A model generated the notes under the pieces. The model saw only the letters and a list, made by a program, of their open reading frames with translations, was not told the origin of the DNA and did not search any database. A stretch of 64,000 nt of DNA from Blautia pseudococcoides (GTDB lineage: Bacteria; Bacillota; Clostridia; Lachnospirales; Lachnospiraceae), in assembly GCF_001689125.2 (NCBI RefSeq), contig NZ_CP015405.2, forward strand, positions 1,021,001-1,085,000, given 5' to 3'. Within the stretch, counting starts at the first letter, position 1. Each line of letters opens with the position of its first letter. The translations under genes were made by a program, and so were the position numbers. Of this stretch, positions 17,281 through 27,805 are shown one piece after another.

Positions 17281-19446
17281 ATGAAAAATAAAAAAACACA
17301 TATCTGGATAGCGCTGGGAACCATTGCTGTCTTTCTTTTCATTGCCTTTTTTGGCTGTGGAAGTGATATTAAGGGAATCCGTCATATGAGGTTCGGCATA
17401 GATATCAAGGGCGGCGTGGAGGCTGTGTTCGAGCCTGTGGGAATCACCCAAAAGCCTACTGCCAAAGAGCTGGAATCCGCCAGAAATATTATGGAGGAGC
17501 GGCTGGATTCCAGAAATATACTTGACCGGGAGGTAACCATAGAGAAACAGGAGGGCAGGATCCTTGTCAGGTTCCCCTGGAAATCCGATGAAAAAGATTT
17601 TAACCCGGAAGAGGCCATAGCGGAGCTGGGAGAGACGGCAAAGCTGACATTTCAGGATGAAGACCACAAGGTGCTGGTGGAGGGACAGGATGTTGCCAGC
17701 AGTTCTGTGGTGCAGAACAGGGATACAAGGGCGTATGAGGTAGAACTTCATTTTGATAAGAGCGGCACAGCGGAATTTGCAGGCGCAACAGAAGAGAATC
17801 TGGGAAAACATATCGGTATCTATATGGATGACACGCTGATCTCCAACCCTGTAGTCCAGCAGAAGATAGAGGGAGGGGAGGCAGTCATCAACGGTATGGC
17901 GTCCAGAGAGGAGGCCCAGGCGCTCTCCGACAAAATAAATGCCGGTTCCCTTCCTTTTTCCATGAAGACCAGCAACTACAATACCATCAGTCCATCTCTG
18001 GGAAGCCAGGCGTTAAAATCCATGGTGGCTGCCGCAGTGACGGCCATGGTCCTGGTATGCCTGTTCATGAGCCTTTACTACAAGCTGCCCGGGGTGCTGA
18101 GCTGCATTACACTGCTGTTCCAGATGGCGCTGCAGGTACTGGCTATCTCCATTCCCCAGTATACCATTACACTGCCCGGCATTGCAGGGCTGATCCTCTC
18201 CGCAGGTATGGCTGTGGACGCCAATATCATCATAAGTGAGCGTATCAGTGAGGAACTGATGCATGGCTTATCGGTAAAAGCTGCAGTCAAGGCAGGATAC
18301 CAGAGAGCCTTTTCCTCTGTGCTGGACGGAAACATCACCACAGCAGCCGTGGCAGTCATCCTCATGCTGTTCGGATCGGGAACTATGCTGAGTTTTGGAT
18401 ATACGCTGTTTACCGGTGTGGTGATCAACCTTTTTGCAGGTGTGTGGATGTCCAGGACCATGCTCACCTCTGTGGTACAGTATGAGTTTTTTAAACGCCC
18501 GTCCATGTTTCGCAGGAAAAGAGAAAAGAAAATTCTGGATTTTTCCGGAAAGCGGAGATGGATTTTTCTCTTTACAGCCTGTGTGCTTCTGGCCGGTGCT
18601 ATACTGAGTGCGGCAAACGGCCTGAAGCTGGATACACAGTTTACCGGAGGCGTGATCCTGAAATATACTTGTACAGGAGATGCGGATACAGAAAAACTCA
18701 AGGAGAGTGTGGAAGCTGTGCTTAAACGGCCCGCCAATATCCAGATAACAGAAGACCCGGTAAGCGGGCAGCAGAAGCTGGCAGTGACCCTGGCAGGCAA
18801 CAAGGGACTTTCACCACAGGAGCAGCAGGAGGTGGCAAAGGCACTGGATGAAGAGGGGGGACAGGAATATACGCTGTCTGAGACTTACGCGGTGGAGCCT
18901 TATATCGGTGCCAAAGCTCTGAAAAATTCCGTGCTTGCCATTGTACTTTCCGCCCTGTTTATCGTCATATATATAAGGATACGGTTTTCCTCCATGTCCG
19001 GGCTTGCGGCAGGGATTTCCGCTGTGGCGGCACTGCTGCATGATATTCTGATCGTGGTGTTTGTATTCGGTGTCTGCAGGATCCCGGTCAATGATGCCTT
19101 TGTGGCGGTGACGCTGACCATTATCGGATATTCCATTAACGATACCATTGTCCTCTATGACAGGATCAGGGAGAACCAGAAGAAAAAAGGAAAAGGAGAG
19201 ACACTGGCAAAATTGGTAGACAGGAGCATCACGGAGACGCTGGGGCGTTCTGTCAATACAGCCCTAACAGTGGTGGCCTGTGTATTTATCATTTTTCTGT
19301 TCTCCGTTTTTTACCACATAGAATCTATTCAGGTATTTTCCCTCCCGCTTCTGGCAGGGATGATCAGCGGATGTTACTCTTCCGTGTGTATTGCAGGCCC
19401 TCTTTGGGTGTGCTGGGAAGAGCATAAACAGAGTAAGAAGAAATAG
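17281..19446 (+). CDS. secDF: Protein translocase SecDF, fused SecD and SecF
   Basis: Protein of 721 residues with the SecD half first and the SecF half second. SecD part: N-terminal helix, DIKGGVEAVFEP near 41-52, a periplasm-side P1 domain, then six helices with the conserved AGMAVDANIIISER motif. SecF part: helix near 430, LDTQFTGGVILKY, and a second six-helix block with TIIGYSINDTIVLYDRIREN. It helps SecYEG pull proteins across the membrane using the proton gradient. Start chosen at 17281 because AGCAGGG precedes it and the protein opens MKNKKTHIWI; the frame is open further upstream. Confidence 0.95.
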   Translation: MKNKKTHIWIALGTIAVFLFIAFFGCGSDIKGIRHMRFGIDIKGGVEAVFEPVGITQKPTAKELESARNIMEERLDSRNILDREVTIEKQEGRILVRFPWKSDEKDFNPEEAIAELGETAKLTFQDEDHKVLVEGQDVASSSVVQNRDTRAYEVELHFDKSGTAEFAGATEENLGKHIGIYMDDTLISNPVVQQKIEGGEAVINGMASREEAQALSDKINAGSLPFSMKTSNYNTISPSLGSQALKSMVAAAVTAMVLVCLFMSLYYKLPGVLSCITLLFQMALQVLAISIPQYTITLPGIAGLILSAGMAVDANIIISERISEELMHGLSVKAAVKAGYQRAFSSVLDGNITTAAVAVILMLFGSGTMLSFGYTLFTGVVINLFAGVWMSRTMLTSVVQYEFFKRPSMFRRKREKKILDFSGKRRWIFLFTACVLLAGAILSAANGLKLDTQFTGGVILKYTCTGDADTEKLKESVEAVLKRPANIQITEDPVSGQQKLAVTLAGNKGLSPQEQQEVAKALDEEGGQEYTLSETYAVEPYIGAKALKNSVLAIVLSALFIVIYIRIRFSSMSGLAAGISAVAALLHDILIVVFVFGVCRIPVNDAFVAVTLTIIGYSINDTIVLYDRIRENQKKKGKGETLAKLVDRSITETLGRSVNTALTVVACVFIIFLFSVFYHIESIQVFSLPLLAGMISGCYSSVCIAGPLWVCWEEHKQSKKK

Positions 19447-19465
19447 AGGGAAAGGGTGTTTTGAG

Positions 19466-21457
19466 ATGAAAGAAGCACTAAGAGAGACAGAGATACCCTT
19501 CAGTGCAGGCGCAGTCCTGATCTCTGTAGGCGTGGTTTACGGGGATATCGGAACCTCGCCCATGTATGTGATGAAATCTATTATAGCAGGAAACGGCGGA
19601 ATTGCTCAAACGGGAGAGAATGTCATATATGGTGCGCTCTCCCTGGTCATATGGACCATTATCCTGTTGACAACAGTCAAATATGTGCTGATTGCCATGC
19701 GGGCGGACAATCACAATGAGGGCGGTATTTTTGCTCTGTTCAGCCTGGTGAAAAAATGCGGGAAATGGCTTGTGTTCCCGGCCATGATCGGAGGGGCTGC
19801 CTTGCTGGCAGACGGGATCCTGACACCTGCAGTGACCGTCACCACAGCCATTGAAGGTCTCAGAAGCATTCCGGGGGTCTATACAGTGCTGGGAAATGAT
19901 CAGGATAAGATCGTGGTCATCACCCTTGTGATCATCAGCGGATTATTTCTGGTGCAGAAGGCGGGGACCAGTTCGATAGGAAAGGCATTTGGTCCGGTTA
20001 TGACGCTGTGGTTTCTCTTTCTGGCAGCAGCCGGATGCTTTCACATTTTGGGAAATCCGGGGATCATACAGGCATTGAACCCATTGTGGGCCATCAGGAT
20101 CCTCATAAGTCCTGACAACCGCATGGGTTTTATGATCCTGGGAAGTGTGTTCCTGGCAACCACAGGGGCGGAAGCCCTGTATTCGGATATGGGGCATGTG
20201 GGCAGACAGAATATTTACGCAAGCTGGCCTTTTGTGAAAATATGCCTGATCCTCAATTATCTGGGGCAGGGGGCCTGGCTGCTCTCCAACCGCAGCAGCA
20301 AAAGCCTGGCGGATATGCCGGATATGAACCCGTTTTTCGAGATGCTGCCTGAGGAAATACGGCCTGCAGGGGTGGTGCTGGGAACGATAGCAGCTATCAT
20401 AGCCTCACAGGCGTTGGTGACAGGGTCTTTTACCCTTGTCTCAGAGGCCAGCAGGCTGGATTTAATGCCGCATATGCAGATTGTGTATCCATCCATGATC
20501 AAGGGGCAGATTTTTATTCCGCTGGTCAATCTGGTGCTGTGGATCTCTTGTTCTCTGCTGGTGCTTTATTTCAGGACCAGTGCCCATATGGAGGCTGCAT
20601 ATGGTCTGGCCATAACGCTTACCATGTTGATGACTACGCTGCTTTTGTTTATCTATCTGAATAAGATCAGGAGAAAATATTGGCTTTCCTGGCTGTTTCT
20701 GGTGTTTTTCGGAGGACTGGAGGGGACCTTTTTCCTGTCCAGCCTGAGTAAATTCCAAAGGGGCGGTTATGTGGCGCTGTTTATCGCTGCTGTCCTCTTT
20801 GGGATCATGGTGGTGTGGTACCGTGGAACCGCTATAGAAAATTCTCAGGCAGTGTACCTGAAGGTGCGGGATTTTGTAGGTCAGATGGGAAGGCTGAAGG
20901 AGGATACCAGTATCCCGGTCCAGACAGATAATCTTGTGTATATCACAAAAGAAACACGTGTGGAGGAGTTAGACCGTGATATTCTGTATTCCGTTCTGGA
21001 TCGTCCCAAACGGGCAAGAGCCTATTGGTTCATCAATATCCAGGTCACGGACCAGCCCTATACCAGGGAATATACTGTGGAGAATTTTGGCACGGATTAT
21101 ATATTCAAGATCCAGCTCCGCCTGGGATTCAAGGTGGACCAGAGGATCAATGTGTATCTGCGGCAGATTGTGGAGGAACTTATTGACAGTGATGAACTTC
21201 CGTCCCAGGAGCCGAAATATTCCATCTACGGGTCCGGGGAGGTGGGAAGCTTCCAGTTCTGCCTGATCCGGAAACTGCTCATACCGGAAAGCGATATCAC
21301 CCCTGCCGGGCGGGCCGCGGTCTCGCTGAAATATGCCATACGCCGGGTGGCCGGCTCCTCCGCCAGATGGTACGGCCTGGAGAATTCCGCTCTGATACTG
21401 GAGTATGTTCCGCTCTTCATTAAGATGAAAAATCTCCGTCCTCTCAGGCGGGTTTGA
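19466..21457 (+). CDS. kup: KUP family potassium uptake protein
   Basis: Protein of 663 residues: about twelve membrane helices in the first 460 residues and a soluble C-terminal domain. The KUP signature GVVYGDIGTSPMYV is near residue 22, and DILTPAVTV-like residues (ADGILTPAVTVTTAIEG) follow near 110. It brings in K+ by proton symport. The start at 19466 is 19 bases after secDF and has AGAGGGAAAGGG upstream. Direct succession to secDF suggests shared transcription, with no known functional link. Confidence 0.93.
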   Translation: MKEALRETEIPFSAGAVLISVGVVYGDIGTSPMYVMKSIIAGNGGIAQTGENVIYGALSLVIWTIILLTTVKYVLIAMRADNHNEGGIFALFSLVKKCGKWLVFPAMIGGAALLADGILTPAVTVTTAIEGLRSIPGVYTVLGNDQDKIVVITLVIISGLFLVQKAGTSSIGKAFGPVMTLWFLFLAAAGCFHILGNPGIIQALNPLWAIRILISPDNRMGFMILGSVFLATTGAEALYSDMGHVGRQNIYASWPFVKICLILNYLGQGAWLLSNRSSKSLADMPDMNPFFEMLPEEIRPAGVVLGTIAAIIASQALVTGSFTLVSEASRLDLMPHMQIVYPSMIKGQIFIPLVNLVLWISCSLLVLYFRTSAHMEAAYGLAITLTMLMTTLLLFIYLNKIRRKYWLSWLFLVFFGGLEGTFFLSSLSKFQRGGYVALFIAAVLFGIMVVWYRGTAIENSQAVYLKVRDFVGQMGRLKEDTSIPVQTDNLVYITKETRVEELDRDILYSVLDRPKRARAYWFINIQVTDQPYTREYTVENFGTDYIFKIQLRLGFKVDQRINVYLRQIVEELIDSDELPSQEPKYSIYGSGEVGSFQFCLIRKLLIPESDITPAGRAAVSLKYAIRRVAGSSARWYGLENSALILEYVPLFIKMKNLRPLRRV

Positions 21458-21547
21458 ACGGTAAAATGCCGTGGGAAGTGTGCAAACTACAAAATTGTGC
21501 AGAAATGATGAAAATAGTCATAAATAAGGTATAGATAAGCACTTGAT

Positions 21548-21569
21548 TTTTCTACAAAATAGTAGAAAA
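21548..21569. promoter_or_regulatory. Perfect dyad in front of the XRE regulator gene
   Basis: TTTTCTAC (21548-21555) and GTAGAAAA (21562-21569) are perfect inverted repeats around AAAATA. The right arm runs into the ribosome binding site of the small XRE gene. This is the expected layout of an autoregulatory operator, inferred only. Confidence 0.4.
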
Positions 21570-21581
21570 GGAGTGAATGAC

Positions 21582-21830
21582 ATGAGCGAAGATATAAATG
21601 CACAATTAATGGAACTGGGGCTTAACATAGCCTATTACAGAAAGTTAAAGGGGATCACACAGGCACAGCTTGCGCAGATGGTAGGCATAAGCAGAACGCA
21701 TATCAGCAACATTGAAGCACCAAAGATGCCTACACAAATTTCTGTGGAAACGCTGCTGAAAGTGGCAGAGGCACTGGAGATCAAGACGTGGAAACTGTTT
21801 GCTTTCCGCAGTGATATAAATCTGCAGTAA
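21582..21830 (+). CDS. XRE family transcriptional regulator, single HTH domain
   Basis: Protein of 82 residues made of one Cro/C1-type helix-turn-helix: LNIAYYRKLKGITQAQLAQM then VGISRTHISNIE, with the recognition helix near 38-47. The short C-terminus, WKLFAFRSD, is hydrophobic and may dimerise. AAAAGGAG lies eight bases before ATG 21582, which I prefer over an upstream in-frame ATG at 21543 because the dyad covers that region. Target unknown; neighbours are kup and a sugar isomerase. Confidence 0.85.
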   Translation: MSEDINAQLMELGLNIAYYRKLKGITQAQLAQMVGISRTHISNIEAPKMPTQISVETLLKVAEALEIKTWKLFAFRSDINLQ

Positions 21831-21924
21831 AGAGTGCGGAAAAAATGATTATTTTCTTGTTGAAAAATACCATTAGAAGCGCTAAAATAGGAAGCAGATA
21901 AGAGACAGAAAGGACAAAGAATAT

Positions 21925-22605
21925 ATGAAACGTTCAGAAATCAATGCAGCGCTGAAAGAGATGGAGGAGATGGTCAATAAGTGCTGTTTTAAGCTTCCCC
22001 CATTCTGCCATTTTACACCGGAAGACTGGAAGGAAAAGGGTTCCGAGTACGACGAGATTCGCGACAATATGCTGGGATGGGATATTACGGATTACGGTCT
22101 GGGCAGATTTGATGAGGTGGGATTTTCCCTCATAACCCTGAGAAACGGCAACCTGAAGATGGACAAGTATACAAAGACCTATGCAGAGAAGCTGCTGTAC
22201 ATAAAAGAGGGACAGATGGCCCCCATGCACTTCCACTGGAACAAGATGGAGGATATTATAAACAGAGGAGGGGGCAATGTCCTGATCCGTGTATATAACT
22301 CCACCGAGGACGGCCAGTTTGCGGACACAGACGTGACGGTAAACTGTGACGGCAGGGAATTTACAGTGCCTGCTGGTACTCAGGTGAAGCTGCAGCCGGG
22401 TGAGAGCATAACGGTTTATCCGTATATGTATCATGATTTTGAGTTAGAGCCAGGCACAGGCCCTGTGCTTTTAGGTGAAGTTTCCATGTGCAATGACGAT
22501 GAAAATGATAACCGTTTTTATGAGCCCATCGGAAGATTTCCGGAGATAGAGGAGGACGAGGCACCGTACCGTCTGCTCTGTACGGAATATCCGAAGGCAG
22601 AATAA
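21925..22605 (+). CDS. D-lyxose/D-mannose ketol-isomerase family protein
   Basis: Protein of 226 residues, the length of the known D-lyxose isomerases. The cupin metal site is visible as MHFHWNKMEDIINRGGGN near 101-118, with the His-His-Glu ligands, and a later YPYMYHDFELEPG carries the final His. These cytoplasmic, usually Mn2+-dependent enzymes interconvert D-lyxose with D-xylulose and D-mannose with D-fructose. It stands alone with its own terminator and no sugar transporter beside it. Confidence 0.88.
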   Translation: MKRSEINAALKEMEEMVNKCCFKLPPFCHFTPEDWKEKGSEYDEIRDNMLGWDITDYGLGRFDEVGFSLITLRNGNLKMDKYTKTYAEKLLYIKEGQMAPMHFHWNKMEDIINRGGGNVLIRVYNSTEDGQFADTDVTVNCDGREFTVPAGTQVKLQPGESITVYPYMYHDFELEPGTGPVLLGEVSMCNDDENDNRFYEPIGRFPEIEEDEAPYRLLCTEYPKAE

Positions 22606-22626
22606 AGCTCGAGGAGAATTGAGACA

Positions 22627-22677
22627 AAGAGCTGTCAGGCCAGAGAGAGGGATTCTTTCCGGCTGGACAGCTTTTGT
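22627..22677 (+). terminator. Rho-independent terminator after the isomerase gene
   Basis: AAAGAGCTGTC pairs with GACAGCTTTT across a partly paired interior (GGCCAG/CTGG). It is followed by CTTTTGTT. Confidence 0.7.
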
Positions 22678-22704
22678 TCGTGATAACCCCTGATATACAG
22701 ACTG

Positions 22705-22726
22705 CCGGCACCCGGGGAAGTGCCGG
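22705..22726 (+). promoter_or_regulatory. Leader hairpin before glpK
   Basis: CCGGCAC (22705-22711) and GTGCCGG (22720-22726) form a GC-rich stem 14 bases before the glpK ribosome binding site. It has no T-run. It may affect glpK mRNA stability or translation; no function can be assigned. Confidence 0.35.
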
Positions 22727-22729
22727 TGA

Positions 22730-24250
<1,521 letters not shown>

Positions 24251-24262
24251 AAATATGGCAGA

Positions 24263-24286
24263 AGTCCCCGGGTGACGGGGATTTTT
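24263..24286 (+). terminator. Rho-independent terminator after glpK
   Basis: GTCCCCG and CGGGGAT form the stem around a GGTGA loop, followed by five T. Confidence 0.85.
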
Positions 24287-24379
24287 GCTGTGATATAAGA
24301 AAACCGTAACGGTGAGAGGAATACAGCGCTCCGGCATACGGATAGCATGAAAGTCAGAGAAAGTGAAGGGAAATACAGG

Positions 24380-25372
24380 ATGAAAAGAGAGATCATGAAG
24401 AAAACGGGCAGTATACAGCAGATTGCCTATGTGAGAAAGGTGACTTTTGAGGAAGGGGCAGCAGCAGGACTCAGGGCTTATGAGGTGAAAGCCGGGGAAC
24501 TGGCTTTTACTGTGGCGATTGACAAATGTTTGGATATTGTGGAGATGACCTATAAAGGGGTAAACCTGAATTTTCTCAGTAAACCGGGTCTTATGAACCG
24601 GCAGAGGTTTGACAGCAGCGGGTTTGAGGCACAGAAGAGTATAATGGGCGGTATGTTTTTTACCTGCGGCACCAGTAATGTGGGAAAACCGGACCTGACG
24701 CCGGATGCACCGCTTCCCATGCACGGCTATCTGCGCTCAACACCGGCAGAGCATGTGTGTGCGGATGCCTTTTGGGATGGGGATGTTTACCGCATCGTGA
24801 TCTCCGGGGAAATGCGCCAGGCGGCCCTGTTTGGGGAGAATATTGTGCTGAGAAGGAGGATTTCAGCGGAACTTGGAAGCAGTGAGGTCAAGATACATGA
24901 TGAATATGTGAATGAGGGATTCGGGGATGAGCCGTTTATGCTTCTGTACCATTGCAATGTGGGGTATCCTCTGCTGGATGAGGGGAGTGTGGTTGAAGTA
25001 CCGGCACTGGAAACCGTGCTGAAAGGGGAGACAGAACAGACAGAACTTCCATGGAACTGTGTGGGAGAGACGGTGGATCTGCTCCCGGAACAGGTGTTTT
25101 ACCATAAGATCCGGTTTGATGAAAATGGCAAGGCATGTGTAAAGGTGAAGAATCCCAAACTGGGAATGGGAATCTGCGTGGAATTTCCGGAGAAGGAACT
25201 GCCGAATTTTACACAGTGGAAGTCCATGGCTTCGGGGGACTACGTTGTGGGGCTGGAACCTTGTAACTGCCATGTGGACGGCCAGAAATGGGAAGAGGAG
25301 AATGGTACACTTCGCAGGATTGGAGCGGGGGAGAGGAGATGTGTGGATTTGGTGCTTCGTGTGGAGGGCTGA
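24380..25372 (+). CDS. DUF4432 / aldose 1-epimerase-like protein
   Basis: Protein of 330 residues of the galactose mutarotase-like superfamily, with the DUF4432 pattern: LDIVEMTYKGVNLNFLSKPG near 48, a MHGYLRSTPAE segment with the conserved His, LLYHCNVGYPLLDEG near 193, and a C-terminal GLEPCNCHVDG. Members act on sugar conformers, but the substrate is unknown. Upstream of ATG 24380 lies GAAGGGAAATACAGG; another ATG at 24347 in the same frame has no ribosome binding site. It follows the glpK terminator, so it probably has its own promoter. Confidence 0.8.
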   Translation: MKREIMKKTGSIQQIAYVRKVTFEEGAAAGLRAYEVKAGELAFTVAIDKCLDIVEMTYKGVNLNFLSKPGLMNRQRFDSSGFEAQKSIMGGMFFTCGTSNVGKPDLTPDAPLPMHGYLRSTPAEHVCADAFWDGDVYRIVISGEMRQAALFGENIVLRRRISAELGSSEVKIHDEYVNEGFGDEPFMLLYHCNVGYPLLDEGSVVEVPALETVLKGETEQTELPWNCVGETVDLLPEQVFYHKIRFDENGKACVKVKNPKLGMGICVEFPEKELPNFTQWKSMASGDYVVGLEPCNCHVDGQKWEEENGTLRRIGAGERRCVDLVLRVEG

Positions 25373-25427
25373 TAATTGTTTTTATAAGAGTATAATAGAA
25401 TCCCAGCTTTGACAGTTGGTGGAAAAG

Positions 25428-25471
25428 AAAACCGTTGCAATCCCTTAAAATAAGGGTAGTGCAGCGGTTTT
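25428..25471 (+). terminator. Rho-independent terminator at the left edge of the AT-rich island
   Basis: AAAACCGTTGCA pairs with TGCAGCGGTTTT (one G-U), and an inner stem CCCTT/AAGGG closes the loop. It marks the end of the 24-25 kb transcript; base composition falls just after it. Confidence 0.75.
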
Positions 25472-25569
25472 ATATTGGGCGTTTGATGTCCGACTCAAAA
25501 ACTTTGAAATCGATTAGGTCGAAATGGGTTCCGTTAAGAACACAATTTAGTGCAAAATAGACAATTCTA

Positions 25570-25598
25570 TTGCGGTAAAAAATGAAATATGGTAAAAT
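25570..25598 (+). promoter_or_regulatory. Candidate promoter of the lanthipeptide regulatory operon
   Basis: TTGCGG (25570-25575) and TAAAAT (25593-25598) are 17 bases apart, about 125 bases before the response regulator. Two ACAATT direct repeats (25542 and 25561, 19 bases apart) lie just upstream of the -35, the place where a LytTR regulator would bind. The region 25472-25724 otherwise holds nothing I recognise. Confidence 0.45.
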
Positions 25599-25724
25599 AT
25601 GCCTAATAAATATCATGTAATAGATTTTAAGCTGGGGAAACAAGTTCCTCTTAATAAATAATGTCAGTGGTTTAGATAAGATGAATTAGGACAGTAATAT
25701 GGGATTTAATGAGAGGAAAATTTT

Positions 25725-26441
25725 ATGATACATATTGCAATATTAGATGACGATAAGGAAGGGCTTGAAAAAATCAAAGAAACGACTAATTCCTATTTTG
25801 TAAGCAGAGGTGCGGAATATACGATCCAGGCTTATCAAAAATCAGAGCTTCTTTTGATGGATTTGGAGGAAGGGGAGTATTATGATATTTTTCTTTTGGA
25901 TGTGGAAATGCCTGGAATGTCGGGATTAGATGTGGCAAAAAAAATCCGGGTAAATTATCCGGAACCATTTATTATCTATATTACAGACTATTTGGAATAT
26001 GCAGTAGAGGCATATGAAGTAAATACATTCCGCTATATTCCTAAGGGAGTGTTAGAAAAAAAATTGCCTCAGGCTTACAATAAGCTGTGTTCTTATTTAT
26101 TAATAAGAGAAGAAAAGAAATACTATGTGGAGACAAGTTCCCGTATGGAAGCTATTCCATATCAGAATATTTATTATATGGAAAAAGACGGTAAGTATGT
26201 TGTCATACATAATAAAATGGGGGCATGTAAAATAAGAAAAACTTTAAAAGAAGTATATGAAGAGTTAAATTCTGAAATGTTTATTTTTGTAGATAAGGGG
26301 TTTGTGGTAAATATCCTGCATGTTATGTCACTAAAACAGAGAGAGATAGTTGTTAGAAGTGGAGAAAGAATTCCAGTGAGCAGGCCAAGGCTGGGGGATG
26401 TAAAGAATCAGATAACAGAATATTGGAGGAAAAACAGATAA
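25725..26441 (+). CDS. LytTR-family response regulator (AgrA-like)
   Basis: Protein of 238 residues. Receiver domain at about 1-120 with acidic pair Asp8-Asp9 and phospho-acceptor Asp59 in LLDVEMPG. The LytTR DNA-binding domain covers about 134-236 and opens with YYVETSSRMEAIPYQNIYYM and contains FVDKGFVVNI and IPVSRPR. Such regulators are paired with GHKL kinases to control bacteriocin or quorum genes. The TAA stop overlaps the ATG of the kinase gene (TAATG). Its position at the head of the island suggests control of the lanthipeptide genes; this is inferred. Confidence 0.92.
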   Translation: MIHIAILDDDKEGLEKIKETTNSYFVSRGAEYTIQAYQKSELLLMDLEEGEYYDIFLLDVEMPGMSGLDVAKKIRVNYPEPFIIYITDYLEYAVEAYEVNTFRYIPKGVLEKKLPQAYNKLCSYLLIREEKKYYVETSSRMEAIPYQNIYYMEKDGKYVVIHNKMGACKIRKTLKEVYEELNSEMFIFVDKGFVVNILHVMSLKQREIVVRSGERIPVSRPRLGDVKNQITEYWRKNR

Positions 26442-27805
26442 TGGTATTATTCGGCCTTTTTTTTGTGCAGCAGGTATTATTGAATGGTATGGGAGTTTTG
26501 TTGTTCAGGCTAATTTATCAGGAAAGACGTTTTAAAGGGATAGGGGCGAGAATTCTGGAGTATGTGTTTTTTGTGGTGTTTTGCTGCCTTACTGCATGGA
26601 ATATTTGTCAGGCTTTGGTTTCTACGGGTGGAATTACCGTATTTATAGTTGCCTTTTCTGTATACATGTGGTTGTTTACACAAAGTAGTTTAATAAAAAC
26701 GCTGGCGTGGAACTGTTTTTATTTCTTCGGTCTGGAGTTGGTCAAGTTTATTTATCTCCTTATAAATGGATTATATACAGACAGAGGTATAAAAGAAGTT
26801 AATTACGGAACCCACAATTGGGCGGATTTAATTGTATGTTATTTGTTGGTTTTTTTGATTTTACTTAGCTATAGACTACTTAAATGCAGTAAAGGGGAAT
26901 TTTTGCATATCGTTTTTGAAGAGTATAACTTGTTATTTCTTTTTGTTGGTGTATTGGAATTGTGTATTATTGTATATTTGATGAGGTTAAGCTTATATAA
27001 AATGGATAACAAAATAATATTTCCGTTTTTCATCTTCATTTGTTTTTTGGTGGTATCTAACTTATTCTTATTTTTTTTAATCCAGTTACAAATGCTGAAA
27101 AAGGAAAAACAAAATTTTGTTGTTCAGCAGAATTTGAAAGAAAAACAATATATAATGCTGAAGGAAAAATATATAGATGGCAATAAAAAATTACATGAGC
27201 GTAAGCATGAGCTGCGATTTCTTTTAAATTGTTTTTTAAATGAAGAATTTGAAGAGGGAAAAAGGTATATTGAAAATTTATTAGATGTTACAATTAACCA
27301 GCAGAAAATGAAAATCTGGACAGGAAATGAAGATGTTGATTTTTTGATAAGTTATGAACAAAAGAAAATGGATGAAAATGGTATTCAATTTGAGCTTTAC
27401 ACAGATGTCTATGAAATACCAATAGACAGCGCAGACTTATATATTATAGCTGGTAATTTATTGGATAATGCAATAGAGGCATCTGTTAAGTGCGAGATGA
27501 AAAACAGATGGATCTCACTAGAATTACTGACGGTCAATCAAATGATATTAATAAGAGTAAAAAATAGCAGCCAAAGGATTCCAAAGAGGATTAATGGAAG
27601 GTTCAATTCAGACAAAGAGAATACAGAAATTCACGGCTGGGGACTAGAAAATGTGAAACAGGTAATTCAGAAATACGATGGAATTATAGACATCAATTAT
27701 GATGAAAGCTCATTTGAGGTAAGTGTTGTTGTTTCAAAGGAAGGAGGTGATAAGGATGAAGAAGGAAGAAATGAATCCGGAAGGAAATATTCTGGAGGAA
27801 CTTGA
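26441..27805 (+). CDS. GHKL-domain sensor histidine kinase (AgrC-like)
   Basis: Protein of 454 residues. About six membrane helices fill residues 1-220, then a coiled region, a likely phospho-acceptor His near 256 in KHELRFLLN, the N-box NLLDNAIEAS at about 339-348 and the G-box GWGLENV near 399-405. This is the layout of peptide-sensing AgrC/ComD-type kinases. Start chosen at 26441, which follows GGAGG by ten bases and overlaps the regulator stop. The last 50 bases overlap the lanthipeptide precursor gene in another frame. The trigger might be the mature peptide, but this is not shown by the sequence. Confidence 0.92.
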   Translation: MVLFGLFFVQQVLLNGMGVLLFRLIYQERRFKGIGARILEYVFFVVFCCLTAWNICQALVSTGGITVFIVAFSVYMWLFTQSSLIKTLAWNCFYFFGLELVKFIYLLINGLYTDRGIKEVNYGTHNWADLIVCYLLVFLILLSYRLLKCSKGEFLHIVFEEYNLLFLFVGVLELCIIVYLMRLSLYKMDNKIIFPFFIFICFLVVSNLFLFFLIQLQMLKKEKQNFVVQQNLKEKQYIMLKEKYIDGNKKLHERKHELRFLLNCFLNEEFEEGKRYIENLLDVTINQQKMKIWTGNEDVDFLISYEQKKMDENGIQFELYTDVYEIPIDSADLYIIAGNLLDNAIEASVKCEMKNRWISLELLTVNQMILIRVKNSSQRIPKRINGRFNSDKENTEIHGWGLENVKQVIQKYDGIIDINYDESSFEVSVVVSKEGGDKDEEGRNESGRKYSGGT

